From Cristatella mucedo (lineage: Eukaryota; Bryozoa; Phylactolaemata; Cristatellidae), in NCBI GenBank assembly GCA_009760855.2, contig WPIO01000195.1, positions 248,001-312,000 of the forward strand: DNA of 64,000 nucleotides, in the 5' to 3' direction. The notes beneath the pieces are model-generated. The model was given only the letters and a program-made list of their open reading frames with translations, searched no databases and was not told where the DNA came from. Position 1 is the stretch's first letter. Each line of letters opens with the position of its first letter. The position numbers were made by a program, and so were the translations under genes. Positions 1-11,526 of this stretch are shown piece after piece.

Positions 1-718
1 ATGGACGCACTCGTGAGGCGGCTAGAACCCCCCCCCCCCCACCCACCACCCCCCGAACCCTCCCGTAGCGGATGGCTTAACGAGCCTGCTTTCTTCCTAT
101 TGGTCACGTTTGGCTCTCAATGCCGCGCGCGCTGCGGCGGCCCCTGCTAGGGCGGGCTGTGCGTAGCGGCCTTGCGATCGCTCCCAGTCGTATTCCTTCT
201 AGGCCACTAGTCCTCGACTCGCTATTCGACTTTTCTCTATCGTTTACGGATACCGTCGGCTTACACGCGACCCGTACAGTAGGTTCCAAATTCAGACCTG
301 AGGCCTCTGCTGAGCGCCGAAACAAGAGCTTCACCTCGAGTGGTTCCGATCCCGAAAACCTCCGGCCTACCGGTCAAGCGCCCTCTATCGGTCTCGCTAT
401 TGCTCCGTCCTCGTGATCCGAAGCGGTTCGGCTCGCTGCGAAAAGCGCGCTACATTGCGCCGAGCGGCAATGACGCAGCGTGAGCCGTACTCAAATCTCG
501 CTACGCGCGCAGTATAGACATGAGACCGACCGATTGTCGGGCTCTCGGAGCGATGGTATGCGAGCGATAGCCCGACAGCGTGAGCTGCTGCGAGCTCGCT
601 GGCGAGTCTGCCAGAAGTCACGTCGGCCTCATCGTCCGCCGTAGTATACGGGCAACTCTTTACGCACATTCGCTAATTCGGCGCTGCCGCGAGAGCAGCT
701 TGCAGGATTTCGAGCGCG
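1..718. other. CpG-rich DNA, no gene recognised
   Basis: High CpG and a C/A run at 31-57. Overlapping open frames on both strands (120-416 plus, 104-334 minus) have no recognisable domain. Confidence 0.5.

Positions 719-801
<83 letters not shown>
719..801. repeat. (TA)n microsatellite
   Basis: About 41 uninterrupted TA units. Confidence 0.98.
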
Positions 802-802
<1 letters not shown>

Positions 803-911
803 GTATGTCGCGCTGCTCAAGAGCCTCTGCTTATGCCGCCCGCGTTTCGCCCCTGCGCGATGGCACTCGCCTTCCCGACGAACGAGGTTGTGGGCATGGG
901 CCCTGCGGCAT

Positions 912-956
912 TTGAGAAGCGCCTGGACAGAGAGTTCTCTCGGGATGCTATGAAAT
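912..956 (+). mobile_element. SINE-A tail remnant
   Basis: GAAGCGCCTGGACAGAGAGT then TCTCTCGGGATGCTATGAAA: hairpin only. Confidence 0.55.
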
Positions 957-1481
957 GAAGTACATTTGTATTTGCCGTAGCTATTTAGTAAGCTGTTGTC
1001 AGTTCAAAGTCAGCTGGCCAGCTTATAGCTCATAATCATGGGGCATTTCGCAAATGGGACTACTTTTCGTTCGACTCTCAACGCGAAGCTTTAAAGCGTC
1101 GCGTTTTCGCTGATGTGCTTGAGCCGATGCCTGGTGTTGTGCGTGAAATGAACGAGTACGTTTATCCATGCAAGTTTTCTGTTCAGCTGCACCCTTGCGG
1201 CGTTTGCTGCGTTCGGCGACCGAAGGGAGAGTGTGTTCGCTGCATGACTCGCACGGCAGTTCCTGACAAGCAGGGGAGACCGCATGAATGGTCCACTGCA
1301 TCCGGATCTTTGGGCAACTCGCAATGAAGTGTATGACCGTCTGTAAATCCGCAAGCCCACACGAACTAGGTGGGCGACACAGCGAGGGAGAGTTCTGTCA
1401 GAGCTCAGCCTCAAAGCCTGAGCGTCTTTTGGTTGCGGCGTACGGTTGCGTTTGCTGCTGAGTCCCTGCACTTCGACCTTG
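957..1481. other. no feature seen
   Basis: Unique-looking sequence; open frames on both strands are short, overlapping and unlike known proteins. Confidence 0.5.
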
Positions 1482-1697
1482 ATGTGCTTATGCATGCTAA
1501 CACTGTGCATGCTGCCACTAACCACATTTACATTTTTGACACTGTGCACGTCACCCTAACCATGTTTTGCTTGCTGACACTGTGCATGCTACCACTAGCC
1601 GTTTGATTGTGCTTTTTTTTTACAGCGCACGTAAAGTGCCTAGAAAGGGGAAAAGTTCTCCGAGGCCCTAAACAAATGCATGATTATTATCTAACGG
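1482..1697 (+). mobile_element. LINE-A 3' UTR and tail
   Basis: Three degenerate TGACACTGTGCATGC-type subunits, then AAAGTGCCTAGAAAGG and TTCTCCGAGGCCCT and an ATTATT end. Only the 3' UTR remains. Confidence 0.8.
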
Positions 1698-2170
1698 AAG
1701 AGAAAGTGAGAAGCGTGGCTGAGTCAGGAGGATAGTTGAGGAAGTGAGTAACGTAGAAGTAGCAGCTCAGGACGGCTGGATGCGCGACAGTTGGCAGCGG
1801 GAGAGAAGAGTGTGAATGTGGAAGGATGTGGTTTCGTACGGATTGCGGAAAGTAAGAAGGAAGTTCCGCGGTTTAGTGGCTGCAGAGCAAAAGCTTCACT
1901 TGCTACTGGCCTTGGAGAGCGCAGTTTTGGATTGGCTATCCTTTTGTCCATAGAGAACCTGGGGGCACGAAGAGGCTGAAACTGGCGCAGGGTTCAGCGA
2001 GGGATGAAGGAGAACAGCCGTAGCTCGGGGCCTCGTGGGTCAGTGAGTAAGAATTGGCTTCTATACCCTTTCATCGACCGGAAGCCATCGCGGCTCCTTC
2101 CAGCAAAAGCGACACACGGCTGAACCTCTAGGATCGGTTGATTTACCTTGCAGCCATTGGCCGAATGTTC
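1697..2170 (-). mobile_element. LINE-B decayed copy
   Basis: AGAAAGTGAGAAGCGTGGCT, GTAGAAGTAGCAGCTCAGGA and CGAAGAGGCTGAAACTGGCG follow the LINE-B order on the minus strand with many substitutions. Confidence 0.7.
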
Positions 2171-2814
2171 GCGAAGCCTTTAGCAGCGGAGACCGAGTAA
2201 AGTGGCAATTTAAAAATGCTGAGCAACCGGAAGCCGTCTGCAGTGGGACTGAGTGTCGAAACGGAATTGTGTCAGGAGCAGAGAGCGTTATCGCAAACTC
2301 TCAGACGGTCGTGCTAACCCGGAGCTACGCACTCTCCGGCAACTCTAGTGGCTTCCAGATCCCAGGTGCGCGCGGCTAGAATTCCAAGGCAGCTGCCCGA
2401 TGCGGGTAGGACGGCGGATAACGCCGGAGCGTTAACGTTCCCTTCAGCCAGCGGACGTTGTTCCGTTTCCGGCGGCAGCCTCTGCTTTCTTTTTATTCGC
2501 CAACAGAAGAGACAGCCTACGACCTCTACACTTCTGAAATCTCTCTCGTTTCCAAGTAACAGCGAACGTACCAGCCACGGCACGACAACGAGACTAGTCT
2601 CGACTCTGAACTGTGTTTAGATGTTTAGACGCGGGTGGTTCGACGCTTGTTCGAAGTCGTGACAAGCTTATTGTTGTCTCGACTTCGAAAATTTGCCGGT
2701 TTAGATGCAGCTTACGGGGTACGTTTTCACCCACTAGATCTCTCTTGTCTATTTTTTTAAGTTAATCATTAAATGTTTGATAGACAGAAATCCCAGGGCT
2801 TCACGGTAGATACT
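2171..2814. other. no feature seen
   Basis: Moderately CpG-rich; no domain or repeat match was noticed. Confidence 0.45.
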
Positions 2815-2885
2815 GGGCTGTGATAGCCCAGGAGGTAAGGTGCTCGCTCTGAAGTGCCGAGATCGTGTGCTCGTGGTTTCAGAGT
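2815..2885 (+). mobile_element. SINE-B-like tRNA head fragment
   Basis: GTGATAGCCCAGGAGGTAAG and GTGCTCGCTCTGAAGTGCCG resemble the SINE-B head; the tail is missing, and a LINE-A tail follows. Confidence 0.55.
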
Positions 2886-2904
2886 TTTGATGACTGAGAA
2901 CCGA

Positions 2905-2985
2905 TTAATAATAATGACAATAATGCACTTGATAAAGCGCCCTCAGAGAACTCGATCTCTTTCTAGGTGCTTTACATTTGACTGT
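2905..2985 (-). mobile_element. solo LINE-A tail
   Basis: Minus-strand (ATT)n then GCGCCCTCAGAGAACTCGAT and TAGGTGCTTTACATTTG; only the terminal hairpin and a few bases remain. Confidence 0.8.
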
Positions 2986-3467
2986 CTAATAATATAGTAA
3001 TCTCTGGGCAAGGCCGCATGAAAGGAGAAGTGTATAAAGGGCTCTGAATTTTTCTTCCGGCGTTGGCATTGGCATTTTCGCTCATTTGAGTTCTAAGCCG
3101 CGGAGCCGTTAGTAGTGTACGTCTCGCGGCTGCTGTTGAACGCGCGCGACCCCACCCCGTTACTCTCAAATAGACTTGTAGTTATGGACGCGGTCTTGTT
3201 ATGCTCAGGCGCTATATAGGCGCTCTTCGTCGCTGCCGCGCTCTTATGCTCCACTGCTAGAATCCACCTGCGTGCATTCATGCTGCACCCACTGTCGCTA
3301 ACCGCGAGTCGAGCTTCAGACGATGCCGATGTTCGACGCTGATATTTCGTGTGTTCGCGGCCTAGTTCTGTCCGGAGATGGAGGCGACGTTTGTAATACA
3401 AGTGTGTGAGATGCTATGCAGTTGGGTCGTTGGACCACTTTCGGTTAGTCTTGTAAGGAGTCATCAG
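2986..3467. other. no feature seen
   Basis: Sequence between the LINE-A tail and repeat E; open frames here are not recognisable proteins. Confidence 0.45.
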
Positions 3468-3882
3468 GTAAGTAAGTTTGTATCTGTAGTTTTGCGAGCG
3501 GCAACACGCAGACCACCCAACAACGAATGCCTCACAACGAACGCTAACATGTCAAAACTCATGCCGCACGTCTTTACTAGAATGAGATAATAAGTTTTAT
3601 TATGTGAAAATGTATAACAAAAACAGATCGGAAGAATCCTAAAGCAAGATTGGCTACCAGGAAGGCGCCGTACCGCCGATTTCAGCGGCGCGCTCGGGCT
3701 GTCCGGCAATACAAGTTTATTTTTAGGCAGAAATGCATACAGAAATGAATAATCATTAATATTTTCTACAAAAATCTAATTTTGAGCGAAAATTAACATG
3801 TCCTAATTTGTTTGAGCCGTAACCGTGTGTAAACCCGTCCAACCTTGGCATTGTTCCGGACTCCGTCTTCCGGGGCTGGCAA
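3468..3882 (+). repeat. unclassified dispersed repeat E, copy 1
   Basis: Aligns end to end with the reverse complement of 8205-8641. Shared blocks include ACGCAGACCA, CAACGAACGCTAA, CAGGAAGGCG(C/T)CGTACCGCC, GCAGAAATGCA and CAACCTT(G/C)GCATTGTTCC. No coding capacity or known family is recognised. Confidence 0.8.
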
Positions 3883-3901
3883 CTAGCACTGGTTAGATCA
3901 A

Positions 3902-4080
3902 AATAATAATAATAATAATACATTTATATGGGGTCCCAGAGAACTTAATCTTGATCTAGGCGCTTTACATATGCTTCAAAGGAACGAACCGTGGTCGAAT
4001 GGTGCTAGCATGCCGAAACAACAATCGTAGCATGGTTAGACGTGACGTGCACAGGGTCAGCATGCAAATATGGTTACCGT
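3902..4080 (-). mobile_element. LINE-A 3' end fragment
   Basis: (ATT)n tail, hairpin (AGAGAACTTAATCTTGATCT) and about 100 bp of 3' UTR including the GACGTGCACAGGGTCAGCATG subunit, on the minus strand. Confidence 0.75.
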
Positions 4081-4612
4081 TTTTTTTATTTTGGAATGCC
4101 GGTATTTGCGATAAGCTATGGCACAGCGCATTTCACATTTATTAGGATGTCACATTTATTATTATTTTACAGGAACTTGTATTAACAAATTTGGAAATCG
4201 TTTCTTTCATTCGAGATTCTCGTTGACCCTAGAGAACAGCAAGTTGCCAACCAATTTAAGGCTAAAATTGATGTAACTGTCAGTGAAGAAGACGTTGGCA
4301 TGTCATCTTTTGCTTGCATATTTTTGCGCTGACGTTTGCTTACGAGTATGGTTGTATACATTTGCTTAAACGTAACGATGCACATGCAAAATTATGAGTA
4401 TTAATAACCCGTGCATTCTTAGGTACGTGAAAGCTTTAATAAGTTTGTGCTTTTACTAATATTATGCTGCCAGCTTGTATGCAGTTGTGAGAACATTTGG
4501 CAGTGTGAGCACTGTCATTCATGAATTTTTGTGTATGTATTCGAGGTGGTGGCACAGTGTATCCTAAGTAAGCCTCAAGAGCAACCCGGTATGTTATCAT
4601 TTGGCTTTCACT
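4081..4612. other. no feature seen
   Basis: AT-rich sequence between two LINE-A fragments. Confidence 0.45.
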
Positions 4613-5768
4613 TCTAGGTGACACTCAGCTGTACCTTTGCTCTGATCTCTCCCAGCCTCCAGCAGGTAAAATTGAACTCCCTTGCTGCATGTATTGATGA
4701 CATCCACACATGGATGGAGGCAAACTTTCTTAAATTGAATGATGATAAAAACCAACCTACTAGTTATGAACAAACCAAGTGTGATTCAGAAATTGAAAGG
4801 TTAACGCTCACAATCGGCTCTGTCAGAGTATCTCCTGCTGTATCTGCACGAAGTCTAGGTATCATGTTCCAAAGTGACCTTTCGTTAGACAACCACATCA
4901 GCTCCACGACAGGTCTGCCTACTTTCAGCTAAATAACATTGCTAAAATTCTGGCCTGTTTAATATTACTAGTAACAATACATTTCAGATAGCACCCTCAG
5001 AGAACTCGAATCTCTTTTTAGGCACTTTACAATTGGTTTAGACAGGGATACTATATCTCAACTGGTCCATGCATCTGTGACATACTGTCTCGACTTCAGT
5101 AACTCACTGCTTCCTGGTCTACCGGTCTGTGCAATCAGGGGTTTACAGTTGGTGCAACACTCTGCAGCTAGGCTTGTCAGTCGTGAGCACCACATTTGCT
5201 AAGTCACGCTACTTCTAGCTTACATCCACTGACTCCCAGTCAAGCAGCGCATCGACTTCAAGGCTCTGTCACTAACTTGTAGGTGAGCTCACTCAATTCT
5301 TTGCCTCCAGCCTAACTATCAGATCTGCTCCCCACCAGGCTAAGCATCGTACCACACGCTTTTCTGAATCGAATCGTTTATGTACACCTTGAGCCAACCT
5401 TAAATCCTTTCGTGACCATGCCTTAAGTTCGTATGCTTCCAAAGCCTGGAACTCAGTTCCAACCGGCATCACGACATCCCCTGACTTGACCACATTAAAA
5501 AAAACTAAAAACAAATCTGTTTATCACAACATATAGTGGATCCCTGTGATTCGTCCTGTATGTGCTTATGCGTGCTGACACTGCGAATGCTGCCACTAAC
5601 CATACTTGCATACTGACCCTGTGCACGACACCCTAACCATTTTGTTCTTGTTGTTTATTGAGCATGCTACCATTAACCATCTGATCGTACTTCCTTTGCA
5701 CCAAATGTACAGTGCCCAGAAAAGGATTGGGTTCTCTGAGGGCGCTATCACAAATATATTATTATTAT
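4613..5768 (+). mobile_element. LINE-A 3' copy, degenerate
   Basis: Begins at the palm (GDTQLYL-like) and runs through LNSLAACIDDIHTWMEANFL, the thumb, the 3' UTR, the hairpin and an (ATT)n tail. Several stops. It is interrupted at about 4965-5030 by a reversed LINE-A 3' tail. Confidence 0.85.
4965..5030 (-). mobile_element. solo reversed LINE-A tail inside LINE-A copy
   Basis: AGCACCCTCAGAGAACTCGA and the rest of the minus-strand terminal hairpin sit inside the RT thumb coding region of the plus-strand copy. Confidence 0.7.
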
Positions 5769-6329
5769 ATTCTTTTGGGTGTTCATGAATGTGACGACTT
5801 CTTGCTTGCTAGACACATGTGTGTCGTAGCCATGTCTTCCCCATGAGCGAATGAGATGCAGTTGTGAGGCTACCCACAAGCCGACACTTACCGAGCTCAT
5901 TTCCACTGTGTGCCGTTGTGCTGCCTTTACAGTTTTGCCTGGTTTAGTAAATGGTTGCACTCAAGGGGTTTTCAAACAAGTCTTTTGAAAAGCTACCATG
6001 TAGACTTGATGAGCTATCAAATGATCCCTGCGATTTGCCCAATGATGAACTACATACACATCGTGGTTCACATATCGACATCCACAGCCTCCACCACCAC
6101 CACCACAGCGACACCGCAGCCTTGCACACCCTCGAAAGAAAGTAAAGTAATAATATATTAACACGAATAAGAGTGATAACAACAGTAAGACTTTTGCATA
6201 GTGACCTAAGAGCAGTAAATCTCTTTCAAGGTATATTGGATATACCGTATGGGAAGCATGTCAATTCGCTAGTAATAACAAGCACACTGTCAGCACGTAG
6301 AAACATACTAATGACAATTCACGGGTAAC
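5769..6329. other. no feature seen
   Basis: Contains a short CAC-rich patch (6085-6120) but no gene or repeat family identified. Confidence 0.45.
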
Positions 6330-6720
6330 CGGGTAATGCTGTTGGGAGTAAGTACGTTTTCAGCTTCCTTTAAACGTCAAGTCAAGACATGTCGTGACGT
6401 GAGTCAAGAATGAGTTGCAGTATACAAACTAAAGGCACAGCTTATACATGATTTGAGATTGGTTGGAGGCTAAACGACTCGAATCCAACGATTGGGTGCC
6501 TAACCTGACTGGCGAGTAGTTTGGATCGGTTGGCCAAAGCAAGCGAATGGAGGTACTACAAAGGAAGTGAAAACGTCTTCAAGGTGACAAGCTCCTTGAC
6601 GAGGAGCCAGTACAGGTTGGTGAGAAATGGTGTAATGCTACAATAGTGACGATTGCCATCGCCGTAGCTAGCTGCACAGTTCTGCACCAACTTTAAGCGT
6701 CTTATCGCACACCTACAGTG
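6330..6720 (-). mobile_element. LINE-A fragment, minus strand
   Basis: Reverse-strand translation from 6720 to about 6556 gives CAIRRLKLVQNCAAS and ITPFLTNLYWLLVKELVTLK, the LINE-A thumb; the rest down to 6330 is decayed. It lies head-to-head with the plus-strand copy at 6790-7180. Confidence 0.7.
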
Positions 6721-6789
6721 ACACCTACAGGCATGTATAAACACAAAGTGAGGTTGGAGTTGGCCCCTTGCAGAATAGGGAACTGCTAT

Positions 6790-7180
6790 CCACTGGAAGC
6801 AGCGTAACTCCGAAGCTAACTTACTGCTTACTGGCCTACCGGCATGTGCGATCAGGCGATTGCAGCTGGTGCAAAACTCCGCAGCTAAGCTTGTCTGTCG
6901 TGAGCGTCGCAGTTGCCACATCACACCACTTCTCGCCGACCTGCACTGGCTCCCAGTCAAGCAACGGATCGACTTCAAGGTTTTGACACTCACTTTTGGG
7001 TCCCTCCATTCTTTGGCTCCAGCCTACCTATCAGATCTACCACCCCACCAGGCCAAGCATCGTACCACCCGCTTTTCGGAATCGAACAGTTTACTAATAC
7101 CTCGTACAAGCCTTAAATCCTTTGGAGACCGTGCATTTAGTTCGTATGCTCCCAAAGCCTGGAACTCACTTTCTTATTAA
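6790..7180 (+). mobile_element. LINE-A RT thumb fragment
   Basis: Encodes [40 protein letters not shown] and the GDRAFSSYAPKAWNSL terminus; truncated at both ends and lacking a 3' UTR. Confidence 0.85.
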
Positions 7181-8204
7181 CCAGATATATGTTATGATGA
7201 ATGAAAACTACTGATTTCCAATATAAATAAAAATATCAATGACAGAAGTAAAAATACAAGCAGCTACAAATAAATAACTCCTGCCTAAAGGCGATAAAGG
7301 CAGTTACTATTCAGGTGTCTCGTGGACGGACTGCATTTGTCCGTAACTCCTTGCAATGACAGCATGCGAGCATAACCTCAATCGGCGAATAGCGAGGCCA
7401 ACTGGTGCCACCTCCCAAGGGTATAAGAAAAGAGAGAGGGATGAGACAGACAAAAGCTGAAAAGCCACGAACTACAAAACAGGCCATGCAGGGACAATAA
7501 TACAAGTACATTACATATATAATAATACATAAAATACAATAACAAAGTTTTCTAGAGCGGTCGAAGAGAACAAAATGTCTCTTCAGACGTTTTGCAACTG
7601 GCCGCACGACAACGAACAACCAAGAAAGAGTTTAAGTGAAGCCACGCATCATGATTAGACTGTAGTTCGATTGCATGCGGGCTGGTACTGCTCCTTTCCT
7701 CAACAGCTGGTGGGAGCATCCCCGAGAGGGGCCGGTGCACATCTGTGGTCAGCTTCTAATGAGGCGTTGACACAGCCGATAACCCGCTGGTGAACAGATG
7801 GATTCACCATCGGGGTCGGCCAAGGGACAGCCAGGGTCGAGGAGGGTAGTCGAGTGAGAGTAGGGGCCGAAGGGAGCCGTGTGCTCTTCGGCTCCGTGCA
7901 TGGTAATAAACTGTCGGTGTTGGGCATCGGCTGGCTCTCTGCTGTGCGAGCAAGCTACGTAGGCATAATGCCAAAGCACAAAAACATAATTTCACTGTCG
8001 CAGGTTAGTACCCTGCTTAGTTAATACGCACGCAATCGCTCATAAGTAAGCACACTGAAAACTGTTATGGAACTCAGGGACAGCATAATATACCGCCTCT
8101 ATAATTTACACGCAAACCAAATTAACGAATCGTGCCAAAGACTGTTTATTGAGGATAACAAAGTCACGTGACGGCTCGCGAACTCATTTCGATCCATACC
8201 GGCT
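7181..8204. other. no feature seen
   Basis: Only short unrelated open frames; no repeat family identified. Confidence 0.45.
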
Positions 8205-8641
8205 CGGGCCGCCCAGCCCGGAACGCGGAGCCTGGAACAATGCGAAGGTTGAACGAAAGGGTTACACGCGGTTTCGGTTCACACAAGTTGGCACATTTAA
8301 ATTTGCGCCAAAATTGGGTTTGTATAGCTCATATTATTAATAATTATTCATTTATATGCGCAAACCGTGCATTTCTGCGTAAATACAGCTTGTATTGCTG
8401 GACATGGCGACCGGCCCGCGCGCGACCCTAAAAGTGGCGGTACGACGCCTTCCTGGCAAGTTATCTTGCAATAGGACTCCTCCGATCAGTGTTTATAAAT
8501 AAACTGACACATACTCAAACATACTATGTTATTCTGATAAAGACATGCGACGTAAACTTTGAGATATTAGCGTTCGTTGTCAGGCTATCGGGATGGTCTG
8601 CGTGCTCCGGGTCGCATAACTACCGCCAAAAACAAAGTTAC
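8205..8641 (-). repeat. unclassified dispersed repeat E, copy 2 (inverted)
   Basis: Reverse complement of repeat E copy 1, about 75 percent alike by eye with small indels. It stops at GCCGCCCAGCC on one side and CAAAGTTAC on the other. The two copies lie 4.3 kb apart in opposite orientation. Confidence 0.8.
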
Positions 8642-8753
8642 ATGGTCGCACTTTTAAGAAGCTCTTTTTATTGCAGTCAAGAATCATTACCACTTACTGC
8701 TTAAAGGAAAGCTTGTCAGTGCTGGAGATTCTCTCATTTTCGATTTTGGGTTG

Positions 8754-8849
8754 GGGCAGTTGTTCTTTTAGGCAACTGTCCGTTGGGGCAACTGTCCGTT
8801 AGGGCAACTATCCGTTAGGGCAACTATCCGTTGGGGCAACTATCCTTTA
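8754..8849. repeat. 16-bp tandem repeat, five clear units
   Basis: Units GGGCAACTRTCCGTTR at 8770, 8786, 8802, 8818 and 8834, with a decayed unit before. A minisatellite of unknown origin. Confidence 0.9.
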
Positions 8850-8951
8850 ATCCTAGCAGTTTGAAGGAGCTGGTGGCGGAAGCATCCGAAACGGAATACG
8901 CGATTCTGGACTCTTTAGTGAGCCCCGTAGAAAGAAGAGGTCCGTTGCAGA

Positions 8952-9022
8952 ATTGTAAAGCGCCTTGAAAGAGATTTGAGTTCTCTGAGGGCGTTTTATC
9001 AAGTGTATTATTATTATTAAGG
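8952..9022 (+). mobile_element. solo LINE-A tail
   Basis: AATTGTAAAGCGCCTTGAAA, GAGTTCTCTGAGGGCGTTTT and (ATT)n; only the terminal hairpin is left. Confidence 0.8.
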
Positions 9023-9364
9023 TCCGATCAGGCCTGGGAGCATCCGCTAGCCAAAGCGGCGGGAAGGAAGTGTATTTCGTTTGCCAAGACGGGAAAAGAC
9101 GGATGTGGGTTCGGGCGTGTTTGACCTGTACTGCGATTGACCCCACAGCTGGGCGCACAATTAGGGCTGCCAGCTGTTGCCAAGCGGTCTGTTCAAGCCC
9201 GGGCTGGTCGGTGTTGGAGAGTGTAAAAGCTGGTGGCTGACCGTCCTAGCACGCATGGAATTCTCTAGAGGTACCTAGGCTGATGAATCTACGTCCTGAT
9301 ATTTCCCCCCTGTTTTCATTGACCCTAAAAATCTAGACTAGCAGTAAGTTGGCGACGTCTTGGG
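9023..9364. other. no feature seen
   Basis: Unclassified sequence between a LINE-A tail and SINE-B. Confidence 0.45.
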
Positions 9365-9560
9365 ATAGAAAAATGAATAAATAGCTGATTCAGCAGCCTC
9401 TTTTGCATACCGGCAGAAGAGCCTTAACGGCTATCACCACCACTAGCATCCTAGCAGTGGGCAGCAAAGGATCGCCCTCAGCAGGGCTCCGACCCACGAC
9501 CTGGGTCGTGCAGGGCGAGCACCTTACATCCGGGCTAAGATCCGTTGGGCTGACTATGAT
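9365..9560 (-). mobile_element. SINE-B
   Basis: Plus-strand text AATAGCTGATTCAGCAGCCT, AACGGCTATCACCACCACTA and ATCCGGGCTAAGATCCG is the SINE-B complement. Confidence 0.82.
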
Positions 9561-10868
<1,308 letters not shown>

Positions 10869-11160
10869 TAAAATGTAATGTAATGTATCTCCGTCGGTAA
10901 TTCCACAAAGTCATAAAGACCATATGGGTGTTACGCAGAAGAGTTTTGTAATCCGCACTCACAGCCTAAGCGGCTTTCGGTACGCATTCGGTACCCAACA
11001 GACTTCGTCTCACGCAACAAAGAGAAAGTGGGAAGCATAGCAGAGTCAGGAGAGCAGTTGAGGTAGTGAGTAGCATAGAAGTAGCAGCTCAGGACTGCTG
11101 AAAAGGATGTGCCATAGTCGGCAGTAGGAGAGTAGTTGTCGTTGCGTAGAAGCGAGCACG
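10869..11160 (-). mobile_element. LINE-B 3' end
   Basis: (TAATG)n start, hairpin, GCGGCTTTCGGTACGCATTC and CAACAAAGAGAAAGTGGGAA on the plus strand, i.e. the minus-strand LINE-B terminus. Confidence 0.85.
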
Positions 11161-11227
11161 CTCAGATATATGAGCAATGATAAGCTAAGAAAGTACGTGT
11201 AAACAACTCCTGTACCTAATAATAACT

Positions 11228-11272
11228 TGTGTAGCACCCTCAGAGAACTCAATCTCTTAACCTAAGCGTCTA
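11228..11272 (-). mobile_element. solo LINE-A tail fragment
   Basis: AGCACCCTCAGAGAACTCAA then CTCTTAACCTAAGCGTC: half of the minus-strand hairpin. Confidence 0.6.
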
Positions 11273-11526
11273 TCAAATTAACTAATGAAGCACAGTAAAC
11301 ACCAAGACAAAGTCACTGCATGAAAATGATATCACAGTATTTTGGGGAAGCAACAGAATACATACCCACTGAGCTAACTAGTTGAGGACTACATGTGAAA
11401 GGCACATACAACTAAGCATAATTTTTCTATCCAGCACAACGCACATTAAAAAACCCTTTGACAACGCGTTCGCAGCCATTAGCAATGCACTTTTGTGGAG
11501 AAACGTCAACATGTGTAGTGTCAAGC

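Noticed and set aside
120-416. 98-codon plus-strand frame near the window start
   Set aside because: Opposed by an overlapping frame on the other strand; composition-driven and unrecognised.
580-915. Open frames through (TA)n and (CA)n tracts (Tyr-Ile, Thr-His repeats)
   Set aside because: Artefacts of microsatellites, also at 10170-10587, 31102-31567, 43388-43663 and 49383-49773.
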